Source: Pseudomonas sp. MYb60 (GTDB lineage Bacteria > Pseudomonadota > Gammaproteobacteria > Pseudomonadales > Pseudomonadaceae). Taken from it: a stretch of DNA of 64,000 nucleotides. The position numbers and the translations under genes were made by a program. Every line of letters starts with the position of its first letter. Within the stretch, counting starts at the first letter, position 1. Below are positions 49,145 through 59,089 of this stretch, piece after piece. A model generated the notes under the pieces. It saw nothing but the letters and a program-made list of their open reading frames with translations. It had not been told where the DNA came from and searched no databases. The stretch lies in contig NZ_PCOZ01000008.1 in the NCBI RefSeq assembly GCF_002979555.1, positions 124,001 to 188,000 of the forward strand, in the 5' to 3' direction.

Positions 49145-50461
49145 TCATGCCGAGGGTTGGAAATACCCCGCCAAGGCCCGCAAGTCCTGTTCGTTCAGTA
49201 ACCCCGCGTAATATTTCAGCTGAATCCTCGCCAGCAGGTAAGCATGCCGAGCACCTGCCAGGTCGCGGCGGGCGGTGAAGAGTTGTTGTTCGGCGTCGAG
49301 CACATCGAGGTTGACCCGCTCACCGCCCGTGACGCTCTTTTTGGTCGCATCCACCAGCGCCGTGGCAGCGCTCACGGCCATCTCATAGGCACGCACTTTC
49401 GCTGCACCGCTGGTGTTGAGGTTGAACTGCTTGCGCAACTCCACCAGGGTGGCGGAGGTGTGGGCATCCAGTTCATATTGGGCCTGAGACAGTTGGTTCG
49501 CCGCCTGGCGCGTGGACGCCGACACCGACCCTCCTGCAAACAGCGGCAGGCTGACCTGGATGCCGACGCTGTTGGTGTCGTACTTCTGGTTGTAGGTACT
49601 TTCGGATTCCGATTGGGTCTGGCGACTGCTGGCGTACAGGCTGACCTTGGGCAGATGCCCGGCGCGCTTGCGTTCCACTTCATAGGACGCCACGTCCAGG
49701 GCGTGGTGCTGGGACTTGAGCTCCGGGTTGTTGGCCATCGCCATTTCGCGCCAAGTATCGAAGCGGCTGGGCTCCAACGGCGCAATAGTGAACGCGCGGG
49801 TCAGCGGCGCCAGCGCTTCGATCTGCAGCGGCTGACCGACAATGGCTTCCAGTTCACGCAAGGCGCTGTCCTGGGCATCCAGCGCTTCGATTTCCTCGGC
49901 CTGGGCCAGGCTCAGGCGCGCCTGGGTTTCCAGCACATCGGTGCGTGTGCCCTCGCCGCCTTTGAGCAGCCGGTCATTGAGGTGCAGGCGCTCGACAAAA
50001 GCGCGTTTCTGCGCGCGGCTCAGTTCGATGCGCTCCTGGGCCAGCAACGCCTGGCTGTAGGCACTGAGTACACGCACCGCCAGTTCCTGGCTCTTGCCGC
50101 GAAAACGTTCATCGGCCATCAGTGCCTGGGCCGTGCCTTGGCGAAAGCGTGCGTAGGCTTCGTAATCCAGCAGCGGCTGCTGCAAGGTCAGGGTCGAGGC
50201 GTAACTGCGGTAGTCGCGATCAGTGCTGACATCGCCCGCCGTCACTTCGGATTCGTTGCGCGAATTGTTGTAGTTCCACGACAGCGTAGGCAGCAGCGCC
50301 GCGCGGCCGATCACGCGATTTTCCTCGCCAGCCTCGCGTTCCTGGATCGCTGCCTGAAAGGTCGGATCATTGCGCAGGGCCAGGTCGTAGGCGTCCAGCA
50401 AGCCCAGGGCTTGAGCCGTCGGGACGGTGCTCAACAACAGGGTCAGCAGCAGCGCCTTCAT
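49145..50461 (-). CDS. hasF: Type I secretion outer-membrane protein HasF (TolC family)
   Basis: The 438-residue protein has a signal peptide ([18 protein letters not shown]) and two TolC-type repeats of long helices and strands, such as LLDAYDLALRNDPTFQAAIQE and GTRTDVLETQARLSLAQAEE with QVSLPLFAGGSVSAS. It forms the outer-membrane duct through which HasA leaves the cell. AprF of the alkaline-protease exporter is the closest alternative; the position at the end of hasA-D-E makes HasF the better name. It overlaps hasE by four bases. Confidence 0.88.
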   Translation of the reverse strand: MKALLLTLLLSTVPTAQALGLLDAYDLALRNDPTFQAAIQEREAGEENRVIGRAALLPTLSWNYNNSRNESEVTAGDVSTDRDYRSYASTLTLQQPLLDYEAYARFRQGTAQALMADERFRGKSQELAVRVLSAYSQALLAQERIELSRAQKRAFVERLHLNDRLLKGGEGTRTDVLETQARLSLAQAEEIEALDAQDSALRELEAIVGQPLQIEALAPLTRAFTIAPLEPSRFDTWREMAMANNPELKSQHHALDVASYEVERKRAGHLPKVSLYASSRQTQSESESTYNQKYDTNSVGIQVSLPLFAGGSVSASTRQAANQLSQAQYELDAHTSATLVELRKQFNLNTSGAAKVRAYEMAVSAATALVDATKKSVTGGERVNLDVLDAEQQLFTARRDLAGARHAYLLARIQLKYYAGLLNEQDLRALAGYFQPSA

Positions 50462-51777
50462 TCTTCCACCAGGGCCATGTGGGTACGATCCAGCAAGGGT
50501 TTGAACAGGTAGTTGAGCATCGAGCGCTCGCCAGTCTTGATGAAGGTTTCCACCGGCATGCCCGGGCGGATCTGTGCGCCGTCCAGTTGTTGCATGCCGG
50601 CCTCGCTGACCTGGGCACGCACGGTGTAATACGGCTCGTCGGTACGCTCATCGACCTGCCGGTCGGCGGACACCAGTGACACCTCACCGGCCACCCTCGG
50701 GGTGGTGGCCTGGTTGAACGCCGAGAAAATCAGCTCCACCGGCAGGCCTGGGTGCACCTTGTCGACCATCTGCACCGGCACCCGTGCTTCCACCAGCAGC
50801 GGCTCGCCTTGGGGCACGATGTCCATCAGCGCCTGGCCGGGTTTGATCACACCGCCTTCGGTGTACACCTCCAAGCCCACCACGACGCCGGACGCCGGCG
50901 CACGCACGAGGCTGTTGGCCAACTCGAACTCGGCCGAGGCCAGGCGATTACGCAGGTCATCGCTGCGAGTGCGGGTCTCGGCCAATTGGCCGCGCAGGTC
51001 TTTCTGGAAATCCTCGCCGAGCTGACGGATGCGCAGGCGCAGCTCCAGCACCTGGCGTTGCAACTGGCCGATGCGGCCGTAATCCTCGGCGATGCTGCCG
51101 TTGATCTGTGAATACAGGCGCTCACTGTCGAGCAGGCGATTGCGCGGGATGTAGCCGTCACGCGCCAGCTCCCGCAGGCCCTGCAATTGCTCGTTCAGGG
51201 CAGCGCGTTGCTGCAGCTTGCTGGCTTGGGAGTCGCGCGTGCCACGCACCTGCGCCTCCGCCCCGGCGATGGTTTCGCGCAGGCCCTGTTGCTCGGTGGC
51301 CAGGGACTGTGCACGGCTGGCGAACAGCTGCCGTTGCAGGTTCAGGGTGGCGGCCGCCTCCGGGTCGTCGAGCAGTTCGGACCCGAAAGTGATAGCCGAC
51401 AGCCCTTCGCTTTCCGCACGCAAGCGCGCTTCGCTGGCGAGGGACGCGAGGTACTGGCTGCGCAGGGACTGCATCTGGCCCCGCAACGGCGTTTCCTTCA
51501 AGCGCAGCAGTATCTGACCGGCCTTGACCACCTCACCGTCCCGTACCTCGATCCGCTCGACAATGCCCCCGGCAGGGTGCTGCACGGTCTTGCGATGGCC
51601 CGAGACCATGACTTTGCCCGACACCGCCACGCCCTTGTCCAACGGCGCCAGCGCCGCCCAGCCGAGGAACCCGGCAAAGCCGCCGAGCACCAGCAGCCAC
51701 CCCAGGCGCGAATATTTCTTGTCATCCAGCGCCAGCACGTTGTTGGGCGTGTCGCTGACCAGTACCGGTTTGCTCAT
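50458..51777 (-). CDS. hasE: Type I secretion membrane-fusion protein HasE (HlyD family)
   Basis: The 439-residue protein has an N-terminal membrane anchor ([25 protein letters not shown]), the split lipoyl domain starting [20 protein letters not shown] and ending [20 protein letters not shown], and a long periplasmic coiled coil in between (about residues 95-285). It joins the ABC exporter HasD to HasF. Both ends overlap the neighbouring genes by four bases, so D, E and F are translationally coupled. Confidence 0.9.
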   Translation of the reverse strand: MSKPVLVSDTPNNVLALDDKKYSRLGWLLVLGGFAGFLGWAALAPLDKGVAVSGKVMVSGHRKTVQHPAGGIVERIEVRDGEVVKAGQILLRLKETPLRGQMQSLRSQYLASLASEARLRAESEGLSAITFGSELLDDPEAAATLNLQRQLFASRAQSLATEQQGLRETIAGAEAQVRGTRDSQASKLQQRAALNEQLQGLRELARDGYIPRNRLLDSERLYSQINGSIAEDYGRIGQLQRQVLELRLRIRQLGEDFQKDLRGQLAETRTRSDDLRNRLASAEFELANSLVRAPASGVVVGLEVYTEGGVIKPGQALMDIVPQGEPLLVEARVPVQMVDKVHPGLPVELIFSAFNQATTPRVAGEVSLVSADRQVDERTDEPYYTVRAQVSEAGMQQLDGAQIRPGMPVETFIKTGERSMLNYLFKPLLDRTHMALVEE

Positions 51778-53510
51778 GCCTGTTTTCCTTCACCGAGGCG
51801 GTAACTCATGCTCAGGGTCGACACGGGTTTGGCGGTGGCAGGCTTCTGCCGCGCCTCCAACACCCGCGCAGTGGGGCCGAAGGCTTGCAACTGGCCGTCC
51901 TTGAGGATCAGCAGTTGATCGGTCAGGCTCAGCACGTTGGCTTTGTGGGTGATCAGGATCACGGTCCGGCGCTGCTGCTTGAGCTGAGTGATGGCTTGGA
52001 GCAAGGCCTGCTCGCCCACTTCGTCGAGGTTGGAATTGGGCTCGTCAAGCACGATCAGCGCCGGCAGGCCGTAGAGTGCACGGGCCAGGGCGACGCGCTG
52101 CTTTTGCCCCCCGGACAAACCGGCACCGCCCTCGCCCAGCGGGGTGTCGTAGCCGTGGGGCAGTTGCAGGATCAAGTCATGTACACCGGCCATTTGTGCG
52201 GCCGCCAGGACCTTGTCAGCGTCCACCTCGGCAAACCGCGCGATATTTTCGGCGATGCTGCCGGCGAACATTTGAATGTCCTGGGGCAGGTAGCCGATGT
52301 GCGGACCCAGTTGGCGTTTGTCCCACTGGACCAAGTCGGCACCGTCCAGCCGCACCTTGCCGGTCAGCGGCGCCCAGGCACCCACCAGCACCCGGGCCAG
52401 GGTGGATTTACCGCAGCCCGACGGGCCGATCACCCCCAGCACGTCCCCCGCTGGCAGCGTAAATGCCAGGTTGGCCAGCGCGGGCCGGCGACTGCCGGGA
52501 GCGCAGGCGCTGACGTGCTCGATGCTTAATTGGCCCTTGGGCGCCGGCAGGCTCATGTGTGCCGCGCGGGCCGGGTTCGCGTCGAGCAATTGCGACAAAC
52601 GCTCGTAAGCCAGGCGCGCCGAGCCCCACTGTTTCCACACGCCGATCAGTTGGTCGATGGGCGTCAGCACCCGGCCCATCAAGATCGAACCGGCAATCAT
52701 CATCCCCGGGGTGATATCTCCCTGCACCGCCAGCAGGGCGCCGAGCCCCAGCACCAACGATTGCAAGGCCAGGCGAACGCCCTTGGACCAGGCGGTCACG
52801 GCGGCAGTCTTTTCGCTGGCCAGGTTTTGCTGGGCGAGGAACGCCTGGTGCTGGCCGAACCAGCGCGCACGCAGCGTGGCGAGCATGCCCATGGCCTCGA
52901 TGGTGTCGGCATTGCGCAGGTGGCTGGTGGCCTGCTGGCTGGCGGCGATGGACAGCTGGCTGGCCAGCGCCATCGGCGCCTGGCTGACGCGGTGGTTGAT
53001 CCACGCCAGCGCGATCAATATCACCGCGCCGCTCAACGCCAACAGACCCAGCCACGGGTGGAACAGAAAGATCACCAGCAGGTACACCGGAAACCACGGC
53101 GCATCGAAAAACGCGAATAACGCCTGGCCCGTTGCGAACTGGCGCAAGGTGGTCAAGTCATGCAGCGCCTGGCCGGCCGTCTGGGTGCCGCCCTTGAGTT
53201 GCGCTTCGAACGCGGCGTCGTAGACCCGCTGGTTCAAACGCATGTCCATTTGCGTGCCGAGGCGGATCACCACCTGGCTGCGCACCCACTCCAATGCGCC
53301 CATCAGGCCGAACAGGCCGAGGATCATCAGCGTCAGCATCAGCAGGGTCATCTGATTGCCCGACGCGAGCACTCGGTCGTACACCTGCAGCATGTAAAGC
53401 GCCGGGGCCAGCATCAGCAGGTTGATCACTGCCGAGAACAGGCCAATGTTGAAGAAGCCACTTTTATAGGCCGTGAGGGCGGCCAGGGTTTCGTTGCCGG
53501 CGTGGCGCAT
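51774..53510 (-). CDS. hasD: Type I secretion ABC exporter HasD
   Basis: The 578-residue inner-membrane ABC exporter has a six-helix membrane domain (to about residue 320) and an ATPase domain with [26 protein letters not shown] and [14 protein letters not shown]. It recognises the C-terminal signal of HasA and powers its export. No peptidase-like N-terminal domain is present, as in PrtD/AprD/HasD. The ribosome site before ATG 53510 is weak, and a long hairpin precedes the gene; both would lower its expression relative to hasA. Confidence 0.9.
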   Translation of the reverse strand: MRHAGNETLAALTAYKSGFFNIGLFSAVINLLMLAPALYMLQVYDRVLASGNQMTLLMLTLMILGLFGLMGALEWVRSQVVIRLGTQMDMRLNQRVYDAAFEAQLKGGTQTAGQALHDLTTLRQFATGQALFAFFDAPWFPVYLLVIFLFHPWLGLLALSGAVILIALAWINHRVSQAPMALASQLSIAASQQATSHLRNADTIEAMGMLATLRARWFGQHQAFLAQQNLASEKTAAVTAWSKGVRLALQSLVLGLGALLAVQGDITPGMMIAGSILMGRVLTPIDQLIGVWKQWGSARLAYERLSQLLDANPARAAHMSLPAPKGQLSIEHVSACAPGSRRPALANLAFTLPAGDVLGVIGPSGCGKSTLARVLVGAWAPLTGKVRLDGADLVQWDKRQLGPHIGYLPQDIQMFAGSIAENIARFAEVDADKVLAAAQMAGVHDLILQLPHGYDTPLGEGGAGLSGGQKQRVALARALYGLPALIVLDEPNSNLDEVGEQALLQAITQLKQQRRTVILITHKANVLSLTDQLLILKDGQLQAFGPTARVLEARQKPATAKPVSTLSMSYRLGEGKQA

Positions 53511-53583
53511 GCGGGGAATCTCGAAGGGTTGAGCGCGCAGCGTCGCCGCGTTGACAGGCGATACGACGCTGCGCAGAATTCGG

Positions 53584-53628
53584 CACCGCCGCCGCCCGAA
53601 GAATTAGAAGGCTTGGGCGACGGCGGTG
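53584..53628 (-). terminator. Stable hairpin between hasA and hasD, likely attenuator or mRNA 3' stabiliser
   Basis: On the minus strand CACCGCCGTCGCCC can pair over 14 positions with GGGCGGCGGCGGTG (one U-G wobble), with a loop of about 15 bases. No T run follows in this direction, so full termination is unlikely. Partial termination or protection of the hasA mRNA from exonucleases is more plausible. Confidence 0.6.
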
Positions 53629-53684
53629 TGACACGGCGAATGGGAGAGCGATCTTCCATTCGCTTTTTTCATGCAGCCAGGGTG

Positions 53685-54308
53685 TCAGGCAGCGATTGCC
53701 CAGTCCTGCGACACGTCTTGCACACCCACCAGTGCAACGTCGGTGGTGGCTGTGGACGCCGCGTGGCTGGCGACGGCAGCCGCGATGTCGTCGAAGGAGC
53801 TGTTGAGGTCTTCGCCGATTTCGCCCAGCAGTTCAGTGAGGACGGTCGCCAGCGCAGCGGTGTTGCCCTGCATCAGGCCGTAGATCACACCCTGAACTTC
53901 GTTACCGACGCGGCCGGCATCCGAAGCAGCGCTCAGGTCGAGGCCATTGAAGGCAACCTTGAAGTCGGTGAGGCTGAAGTCGCTGCCGCCACCGCCGCCC
54001 AGGCCAGTGCCCAGTTCAACGTTATCCAGCTCGCCCCACAGGAAGTGGTTCTTGTTGTCGCTGGCCGCCAGCAAAGGGTTGAACACATAGTGCAGGCCAT
54101 TGCTGGTGTCACTGTCAGCGATGAATGCGTAGTCCGAACCGTTGGCGCCGTGGGTCGCGTACTGGTCGCCGCTGAGCGAGCCATTGCTGAATCCGCCGGT
54201 GTTGCTGGAGCCGTGGCCGGCGGTGGCAAAGCCAGTCGCCCAAGCGCTCAGGTACTGCGCGACAGAGAAAGAGCCCAGGCCAGAATCGTAGCTAACAGAA
54301 ATAGTCAT
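53685..54308 (-). CDS. hasA: Extracellular haemophore HasA
   Basis: The 207-residue protein binds haem outside the cell and delivers it to HasR. From ATG 54308 the numbering gives H32 in the first haem loop (GHGSSNTGG), Y74 in GLHYVFN, and H88 in KNHFLWGEL, matching the His32, Tyr75 and His83 of Serratia HasA. There is no N-terminal signal peptide; the C-terminal end (SQDWAIAA) is of the type read by type I exporters. A GTG directly before the ATG is not needed. It lies between hasR and hasD in the has operon. Confidence 0.95.
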   Translation of the reverse strand: MTISVSYDSGLGSFSVAQYLSAWATGFATAGHGSSNTGGFSNGSLSGDQYATHGANGSDYAFIADSDTSNGLHYVFNPLLAASDNKNHFLWGELDNVELGTGLGGGGGSDFSLTDFKVAFNGLDLSAASDAGRVGNEVQGVIYGLMQGNTAALATVLTELLGEIGEDLNSSFDDIAAAVASHAASTATTDVALVGVQDVSQDWAIAA

Positions 54309-54361
54309 CACTAAACCTCGTTAAACAACGCTATTGATGAGCACGCACAGGTGGCGCACTT

Positions 54362-54383
54362 TTTTACCCACCCTTGGGTAAAA
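54362..54383. repeat. Inverted repeat between hasR and hasA
   Basis: TTTTACCC and GGGTAAAA are perfect 8-base arms around ACCCTT, 54 bases before the hasA start. It may be a weak terminator after hasR (T-flanked in both directions) or an operator. Confidence 0.4.
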
Positions 54384-54411
54384 CCGTTGATCGCGTACCG
54401 ATGTACGTGGA

Positions 54412-57162
54412 TCAGAATTTGTATTCCAACATCCCGCTCAATGTCCGGCCGCGGGCCAGGCTGAGGTTGTTGGCATCGCCCATGGCGACGAAATAGGCTT
54501 CGTCGGTGGCGTTTTCCAGCGCCAGCGCGATGTTCAACTGGTCGGTCACCCAGTAACTGGCGTACAAGTCATAGAGGGTGTATTGAGGCCAGAGCGCCTG
54601 GTCGATGAATTCATACCCCTGCTCGTTGAGGTTCTCGCCATTGCCCGCGCTGTAGCGCACTCGCACACCGGTATCCAGGCGCTTGTCGAGAAAGCGCGCG
54701 CCCAAGGTCAGCGAGCCACGGTCGGCCGGCATGTACGTGGCGTTGCCCATGATCCGGCCACAGCTTTCCTTGTTGTTGGCGACGTTATCGTCCAGCACTT
54801 CATAGCTCGTCACGAACCGAATCCCGGTGGTGCCGTCTGGCCGGGTAAAGGTCTCGATACGTGATGTGCTCGGCCCGTTTTTCTTGGCGCCGCCCAGGTA
54901 ATAGTTCTTCGAACAGAACTCATTGCTACCGATCATGTGGGTGTAGCTGAGGTTGGCGTAAGCACGCCCCATGTCGTAGTTGAGCTGGTACTCCAGGCCG
55001 CGAAAACGCGTGGTGTTGAGGTTGTTGACGTAGGCCATGTTGCCCAGAAAGCCACCCGCGGTGGTTTCCGGCAGGCTGACGCTGGTGTTGAGGAACGAGA
55101 AGTTTTCAATCCTGGTATCAAAGTAAGCCACCTTCATACCCAGGCGGTCGCCACCGAACACCAGCCCTTCCTTGAACACATTCACACCCATTTCCCAGTC
55201 CTTGGACTCCTCAGGCTTGAGGTAAGGGTTGGGGAACACGCGCTCTGCCGAGTTGCCACCATGGGGGCGACCGGTCATGAACGTTTCGGTGACGGCCGGC
55301 GGGCGCCAGCCCTTGCCCCAGCGCGTGTACAGTTGCAGCCAGTCCACGCCGGGCTTGATGGCGATGCCGAAGGTAGGCGAAAACTTGCCTTCCTCACGGT
55401 CGATGTCGATCACCTCGGAGACGCGCTTGGCACCCACCAGGCTGCTGTAGAAACGATCACGCCGGTAGAGGGTCATGCCGGTTTCGCCTTCCAGGCGATA
55501 ACGGTCGTATCGCAGGCCGCCATCCAGGGTCAGCCAGTCGCCGTATTCATATTGCACGTTGTTGAACAGGCTGGCGATGGTGCGCTTGCCGCCCGGCGTG
55601 CCACCTTCGGCATAGGGCAACAGGCCCAGGCTGTTGACGGCTTCGACCTTGTTGGTGCGTGGCTTGAACTCGTCCTGGTACATCTCCAGGCCATAGTTCC
55701 AACTCACATGCCCCCACTCGCCAAAATCAAAACGCGAGGTGTTGTCGCCCTGCAGGCCCCAGGTATCGGTCTGGAAGTGGTCGGTGTAGGTGCCGACGTA
55801 GTTGCCGCTGGTGAGCGATGCACCGTTCGGTGAGTTCTTGCGGTCCAGTTGGGTGGTGACGAAATACAGCTTGGCCTTGAAGTCGATCAGCGCGTTATCC
55901 GGCGTGTAGCTGTAGTCCAACGCAACGTTCTTGGCGTTGAGGTTGTTCTTGCTGACACGCTGGTAGTAGACGCTTTGTTCATCGCCGCTGGTATAGGCCC
56001 AGGCATCGTTGCTGTCGCTGTCGCTTTCCAGGTAGCTCAATTGCACACGCTGATCATCAGGCAGGTTGAGGCCCAGCTTGACGATCTGCGAGCGGGTGAC
56101 GCTGCCCATGTCACCGACTTCGCTGTTCAACCAATCATCGAACGCGCCGGGCATGGACTTGCGGGCGCGCAGGTTGGTGCCCAATTTATGGTCATTGTGG
56201 GTACCGGCGCGGTAGTCGCCAAAATGCCGTTCGCTATAGCCCAGCAGCACGTCGCCACGCTCATCGCCAAAGACGAACACGCCGCTGCCATTGAAGTTGG
56301 TGCCGTTGCCCAACTCACCAATGCCGCTGCCGGCGCGCAGGCGCCCGCCGTATTGCTTGCCATCCTTGAGAAACTCACTGGCCTCCAGAGTCTTGAACGA
56401 GGCAATCCCGCCCAACACCGCCGCGCCGCCCTGCCCTGACTGGCTGCCCTTGTCGATCTGAATGCTGGAGATGAACTCCGGGTCGATCATCATGGTGCCG
56501 TTGCGCTGCTGGTGACCATTGACGTTGAAGTTCTGGCGCATGCCGTCGATGTTCATGTTGACGCGCCCATAGTCCTGCACACCGCGGATGTTTACCGAGA
56601 GCCCGGGGTCGCGCTGGTTGACGGCGGTGTAGACGCCAGCGGTCTCTTCAAGCATGTCGGCGGCGTGACGGGGCGGGCGTTTGTCGATCATGTCACGGCT
56701 GATCACCGCCACCGACTTTGGGGTCTGATACACCCAATCGCTGGCCTGTCCGTTGGTATTGCCCGTGATAGTGGTGGTGCCCACGGTCATCGCGCCGTCG
56801 TGTTCATCGCTGACACGGTTGAGCGTGACCTGGCGCTCGCTGGTGAAGCGGTATTCCACCGGCGCGGCACCGAGCAAGCGCCCCAGGCCTTCCTGCACAC
56901 TGAAGCTGCCCTTGAGCGCGGTGCTGCTCAGGCCTTGCAGGCGCTGGCTGTCGAACAGCACTTGCAGGCCGGCCTGGTCGGCGAACGCCAGCACGGCGCT
57001 GCCCAGGGCTTGCGCAGGAATATCAAATGTCAGCACGGCGGGCTGGGCGGTACCGGCCTGGGGTTGTGCCGCATACACGGGAGCCGTGGCGGCGAACAGG
57101 CCCAGGTGGATGGCCAGGGCCAACCGGCTGCCGGTGATACGCCCCTTGGTGAGTGCTGACAT
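54412..57162 (-). CDS. hasR: TonB-dependent haem/haemophore receptor HasR
   Basis: The 916-residue outer-membrane receptor starts at ATG 57162 after AGGGAAG; a longer frame to 57213 is less likely. A signal peptide (to PVYAA) is followed by a secretin/TonB N-terminal signalling domain (about residues 40-105, VLTFDIPAQALGSAVLAFAD), the plug (KSVAVISRDMIDKRPPRHA) and a 22-strand barrel ending in GRTLSGMLEYKF. The signalling domain lets the loaded receptor inform HasS and so release HasI. HasA-bound or free haem is the expected ligand. Confidence 0.93.
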   Translation of the reverse strand: MSALTKGRITGSRLALAIHLGLFAATAPVYAAQPQAGTAQPAVLTFDIPAQALGSAVLAFADQAGLQVLFDSQRLQGLSSTALKGSFSVQEGLGRLLGAAPVEYRFTSERQVTLNRVSDEHDGAMTVGTTTITGNTNGQASDWVYQTPKSVAVISRDMIDKRPPRHAADMLEETAGVYTAVNQRDPGLSVNIRGVQDYGRVNMNIDGMRQNFNVNGHQQRNGTMMIDPEFISSIQIDKGSQSGQGGAAVLGGIASFKTLEASEFLKDGKQYGGRLRAGSGIGELGNGTNFNGSGVFVFGDERGDVLLGYSERHFGDYRAGTHNDHKLGTNLRARKSMPGAFDDWLNSEVGDMGSVTRSQIVKLGLNLPDDQRVQLSYLESDSDSNDAWAYTSGDEQSVYYQRVSKNNLNAKNVALDYSYTPDNALIDFKAKLYFVTTQLDRKNSPNGASLTSGNYVGTYTDHFQTDTWGLQGDNTSRFDFGEWGHVSWNYGLEMYQDEFKPRTNKVEAVNSLGLLPYAEGGTPGGKRTIASLFNNVQYEYGDWLTLDGGLRYDRYRLEGETGMTLYRRDRFYSSLVGAKRVSEVIDIDREEGKFSPTFGIAIKPGVDWLQLYTRWGKGWRPPAVTETFMTGRPHGGNSAERVFPNPYLKPEESKDWEMGVNVFKEGLVFGGDRLGMKVAYFDTRIENFSFLNTSVSLPETTAGGFLGNMAYVNNLNTTRFRGLEYQLNYDMGRAYANLSYTHMIGSNEFCSKNYYLGGAKKNGPSTSRIETFTRPDGTTGIRFVTSYEVLDDNVANNKESCGRIMGNATYMPADRGSLTLGARFLDKRLDTGVRVRYSAGNGENLNEQGYEFIDQALWPQYTLYDLYASYWVTDQLNIALALENATDEAYFVAMGDANNLSLARGRTLSGMLEYKF

Positions 57163-57285
57163 GTCTCGTGCTTCCCTGCGCTGGTCGTTTTTGTTTATGC
57201 GAATGCTTCTCACCTAGCAAGACGCCCGACGCGCAGGAAGTCAGTAAGACTTTTTGAAAGTTTTTTCGGAAAAGGGTTTTTGCGG

Positions 57286-57304
57286 GTGGGAGAAGGCCTC
57301 CCAC
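57286..57304. repeat. REP-like hairpin between hasS and hasR
   Basis: GTGGGAG and CTCCCAC arms enclose AAGGC, just beyond the hasS stop. No T run follows on the minus strand, so it would not fully stop hasS transcripts. It may separate the regulatory genes from a hasR promoter. Confidence 0.5.
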
Positions 57305-57311
57305 CGGCTCA

Positions 57312-58310
57312 TCAATAGATCAGGCTGAGGCCCGCCAGGTCCAGGCGTTGCACCTGGAGTTCCTGAGTCAGCGTGCCGAGGGCGGTGTCGAGCATGTCGA
57401 GGCGGAATACGCCGCTGACCTCACGCTCGCCCAGCCCGGCATCGGTCAACACCACGCGCCCGGGACGATAGCGGTTGAGCTGCTCGATCACTTTGGCCAG
57501 AGGCTGGCGATCAAAGATCAACACGCCACGCCGCCAACTGGTGGCGCGGTCCACATCGAACTGATCCAGCGGCAACACGCCGTCGTGGGCACTGTAGCGC
57601 GCCGCCTGGCCTTCCTTGACCACCCTGTCGGCCGCACCTCTTTTCGGCGGTGCTTGCAGGGAAACGGCGACGCTATGCTCCAGCACGCCGACCCAGGCCT
57701 GGCTGTCGTCCTCGCGCTCCACCACAAACCGCGTACCCAGCGCCCGGGTCTGCCCGCCGGCGCTCTGCACCACGAACGGCCGGCTTTCCTGGCCCACCCT
57801 GGGCGCCACGTCAAACACCGCCGAGCCTTGCAGCAAGCTGATGCGCCGCTGCACGCCGTCGTACTCCACGCGGATGGCACTGGCGGAATCCAACTCCACC
57901 TTGCTGCCGTCGGCCAGTTCAACGGTACGAATTTCGCCCTTCGCCGTGACATAGTCAGCCTGCATGCGCAATAACGCCTGCGGCCCACGCACCCAGCCAA
58001 TCCCCGCCACCACCACGACCAACGCCACCGCGGCCACGCGCTGCCACCGCCGTCTGCGCGCGGACCGGCGCACGGGCAACGAAGCCGCCACCGGGCGCTG
58101 GCGGTGCGCCGGCTCATCCCGGTGCACCTCGCCCAAGGCCGCCCAGGTCTGCTCGGCAAAGCGCAAAGCCCCTTCATGACGGCTGTCGCGGGCGATCCAA
58201 TGCCGCAGCTCGGCCTGCTCCTGATCGCTCAGGGCACCGGCGTGCAGGCGCACCGCCCAGTCGGCGGCCGCCTCGGTAATGCTGTGCTGTTGCGGACCCT
58301 GGCTATTCAC
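57312..58310 (-). CDS. hasS: FecR-family anti-sigma regulator HasS
   Basis: The 332-residue protein has an N-terminal cytoplasmic DUF4880/FecR_N part (about residues 10-55, ITEAAADWAVRLHAG), one membrane helix near residue 95-112 (VAAVALVVVVAGIGWV) and a periplasmic FecR domain with AKGEIRTVELADGSKVELD and TRFVVERE, ending in a short secretin-like part. It senses the state of HasR in the periplasm and controls HasI. The gene lies 63 bases downstream of hasI. Confidence 0.9.
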   Translation of the reverse strand: MNSQGPQQHSITEAAADWAVRLHAGALSDQEQAELRHWIARDSRHEGALRFAEQTWAALGEVHRDEPAHRQRPVAASLPVRRSARRRRWQRVAAVALVVVVAGIGWVRGPQALLRMQADYVTAKGEIRTVELADGSKVELDSASAIRVEYDGVQRRISLLQGSAVFDVAPRVGQESRPFVVQSAGGQTRALGTRFVVEREDDSQAWVGVLEHSVAVSLQAPPKRGAADRVVKEGQAARYSAHDGVLPLDQFDVDRATSWRRGVLIFDRQPLAKVIEQLNRYRPGRVVLTDAGLGEREVSGVFRLDMLDTALGTLTQELQVQRLDLAGLSLIY

Positions 58311-58329
58311 GTGTGAATCTCGAATTTTT

Positions 58330-58341
58330 CGTTATATAACG
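58330..58341. promoter_or_regulatory. 12-bp perfect palindrome between hasI and hasS
   Basis: CGTTATATAACG lies 20 bases before the hasS start. It could be an operator or the core of a separate hasS promoter; in Serratia hasS is itself controlled by HasI. Confidence 0.3.
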
Positions 58342-58373
58342 CTGTGACGTCTGACCTGGCGATTTTCGGTAAT

Positions 58374-58895
58374 TCATTCGTCGCCGGGTTCCGCCTCGCC
58401 TTCCTGCAAGCGTTGCATCACATACGCCAGCGCCTTGGCCAGATGCTTTTGCACGGAACTGTCAGAAATGTCCAGGTGCCGGGCGACCTGGGCGTGGGTC
58501 ATGCCTTCGATACGGTTCAAACGGAAAATCTGCTGGGTGCGTTCCGGCAATTCCGCCAGTGCCTGCTTCAATGCCTGTCGCTGTTGCTGCGCCATTGCCT
58601 GAGCCTCCAACCCGGCCACTTCATCTTCGATCTCGGCCAGCGCCTCATGGGGCACGGAGTCTGTCTTGCGCCGCGCTTCCTGGCGAATATGGTCGATCAG
58701 CAGATTGCTTGCCGTTCGATACAGATAGCCCTGGGAGTTGTCGATGCGTTCGCCGGCCGGTTTTTCCGCCAGGCGCAAGAAGCTCTCCTGCACCAGGTCT
58801 GCGGCCAACTGCGGGTCCCGTACCTTGCGGGCCAGATACCCGCGCAGGGTATCGGCGTGCTTGAGAAACAGGCCTTTGAGATCCACGTCCGACAA
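58374..58895 (-). CDS. hasI: ECF RNA polymerase sigma factor HasI
   Basis: The 173-residue protein is an iron-starvation ECF sigma of the FecI group. Region 2 reads LRGYLARKVRDPQLAADLVQESFLRLAE and GYLYRTASNLLIDHIRQEARR; region 4 reads ALAELPERTQQIFRLNRIEGMTHAQVARHLDISDSSVQKHLAKAL. It should drive hasR and possibly hasS when haem is sensed. A Fur-like box 50 bases upstream means the system is off under iron sufficiency. Confidence 0.92.
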   Translation of the reverse strand: MSDVDLKGLFLKHADTLRGYLARKVRDPQLAADLVQESFLRLAEKPAGERIDNSQGYLYRTASNLLIDHIRQEARRKTDSVPHEALAEIEDEVAGLEAQAMAQQQRQALKQALAELPERTQQIFRLNRIEGMTHAQVARHLDISDSSVQKHLAKALAYVMQRLQEGEAEPGDE

Positions 58896-58945
58896 ACCGA
58901 CTCCCTGGAATGTGATGGAAACAGGCGGGCATCTTAAGCGTTGTC

Positions 58946-58964
58946 GAGAATGATTTTCAATTGA
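58946..58964. promoter_or_regulatory. Fur-like box upstream of hasI
   Basis: GAGAATGATTTTCAATTGA matches 12 of 19 positions of the Fur consensus GATAATGATAATCATTATC, with the GAATGAT core intact. It lies about 50 bases upstream of hasI in the divergent hasI/aroQ gap. Confidence 0.6.
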
Positions 58965-59030
58965 TATCTAATCCGATCTCTTCTGGAGAAGCGTTCGGTA
59001 ATCGAACGCATCTTCTTCCGCCCATTGACC

Positions 59031-59054
59031 AAATTAACCGTTCAGTACATTTTA
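59031..59054. promoter_or_regulatory. Shared operator-like element, copy upstream of aroQ
   Basis: On the minus strand the element reads TAAAATGTAC, six variable bases, then GTTAATTT. It is nearly identical to the element at 63146-63169. It lies 36 bases before the aroQ start. The TetR regulator of the cluster is the likely ligand. Confidence 0.6.
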
Positions 59055-59089
59055 GCCCCACAACTAACAAGAATTGCGGAGACCCTCCT

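Noticed and set aside
57238..57252. AAGTC/GACTT inverted repeat as part of the hasR promoter
   Set aside because: The position is suitable, but no clear FecI-type -35 and -10 pair could be aligned.
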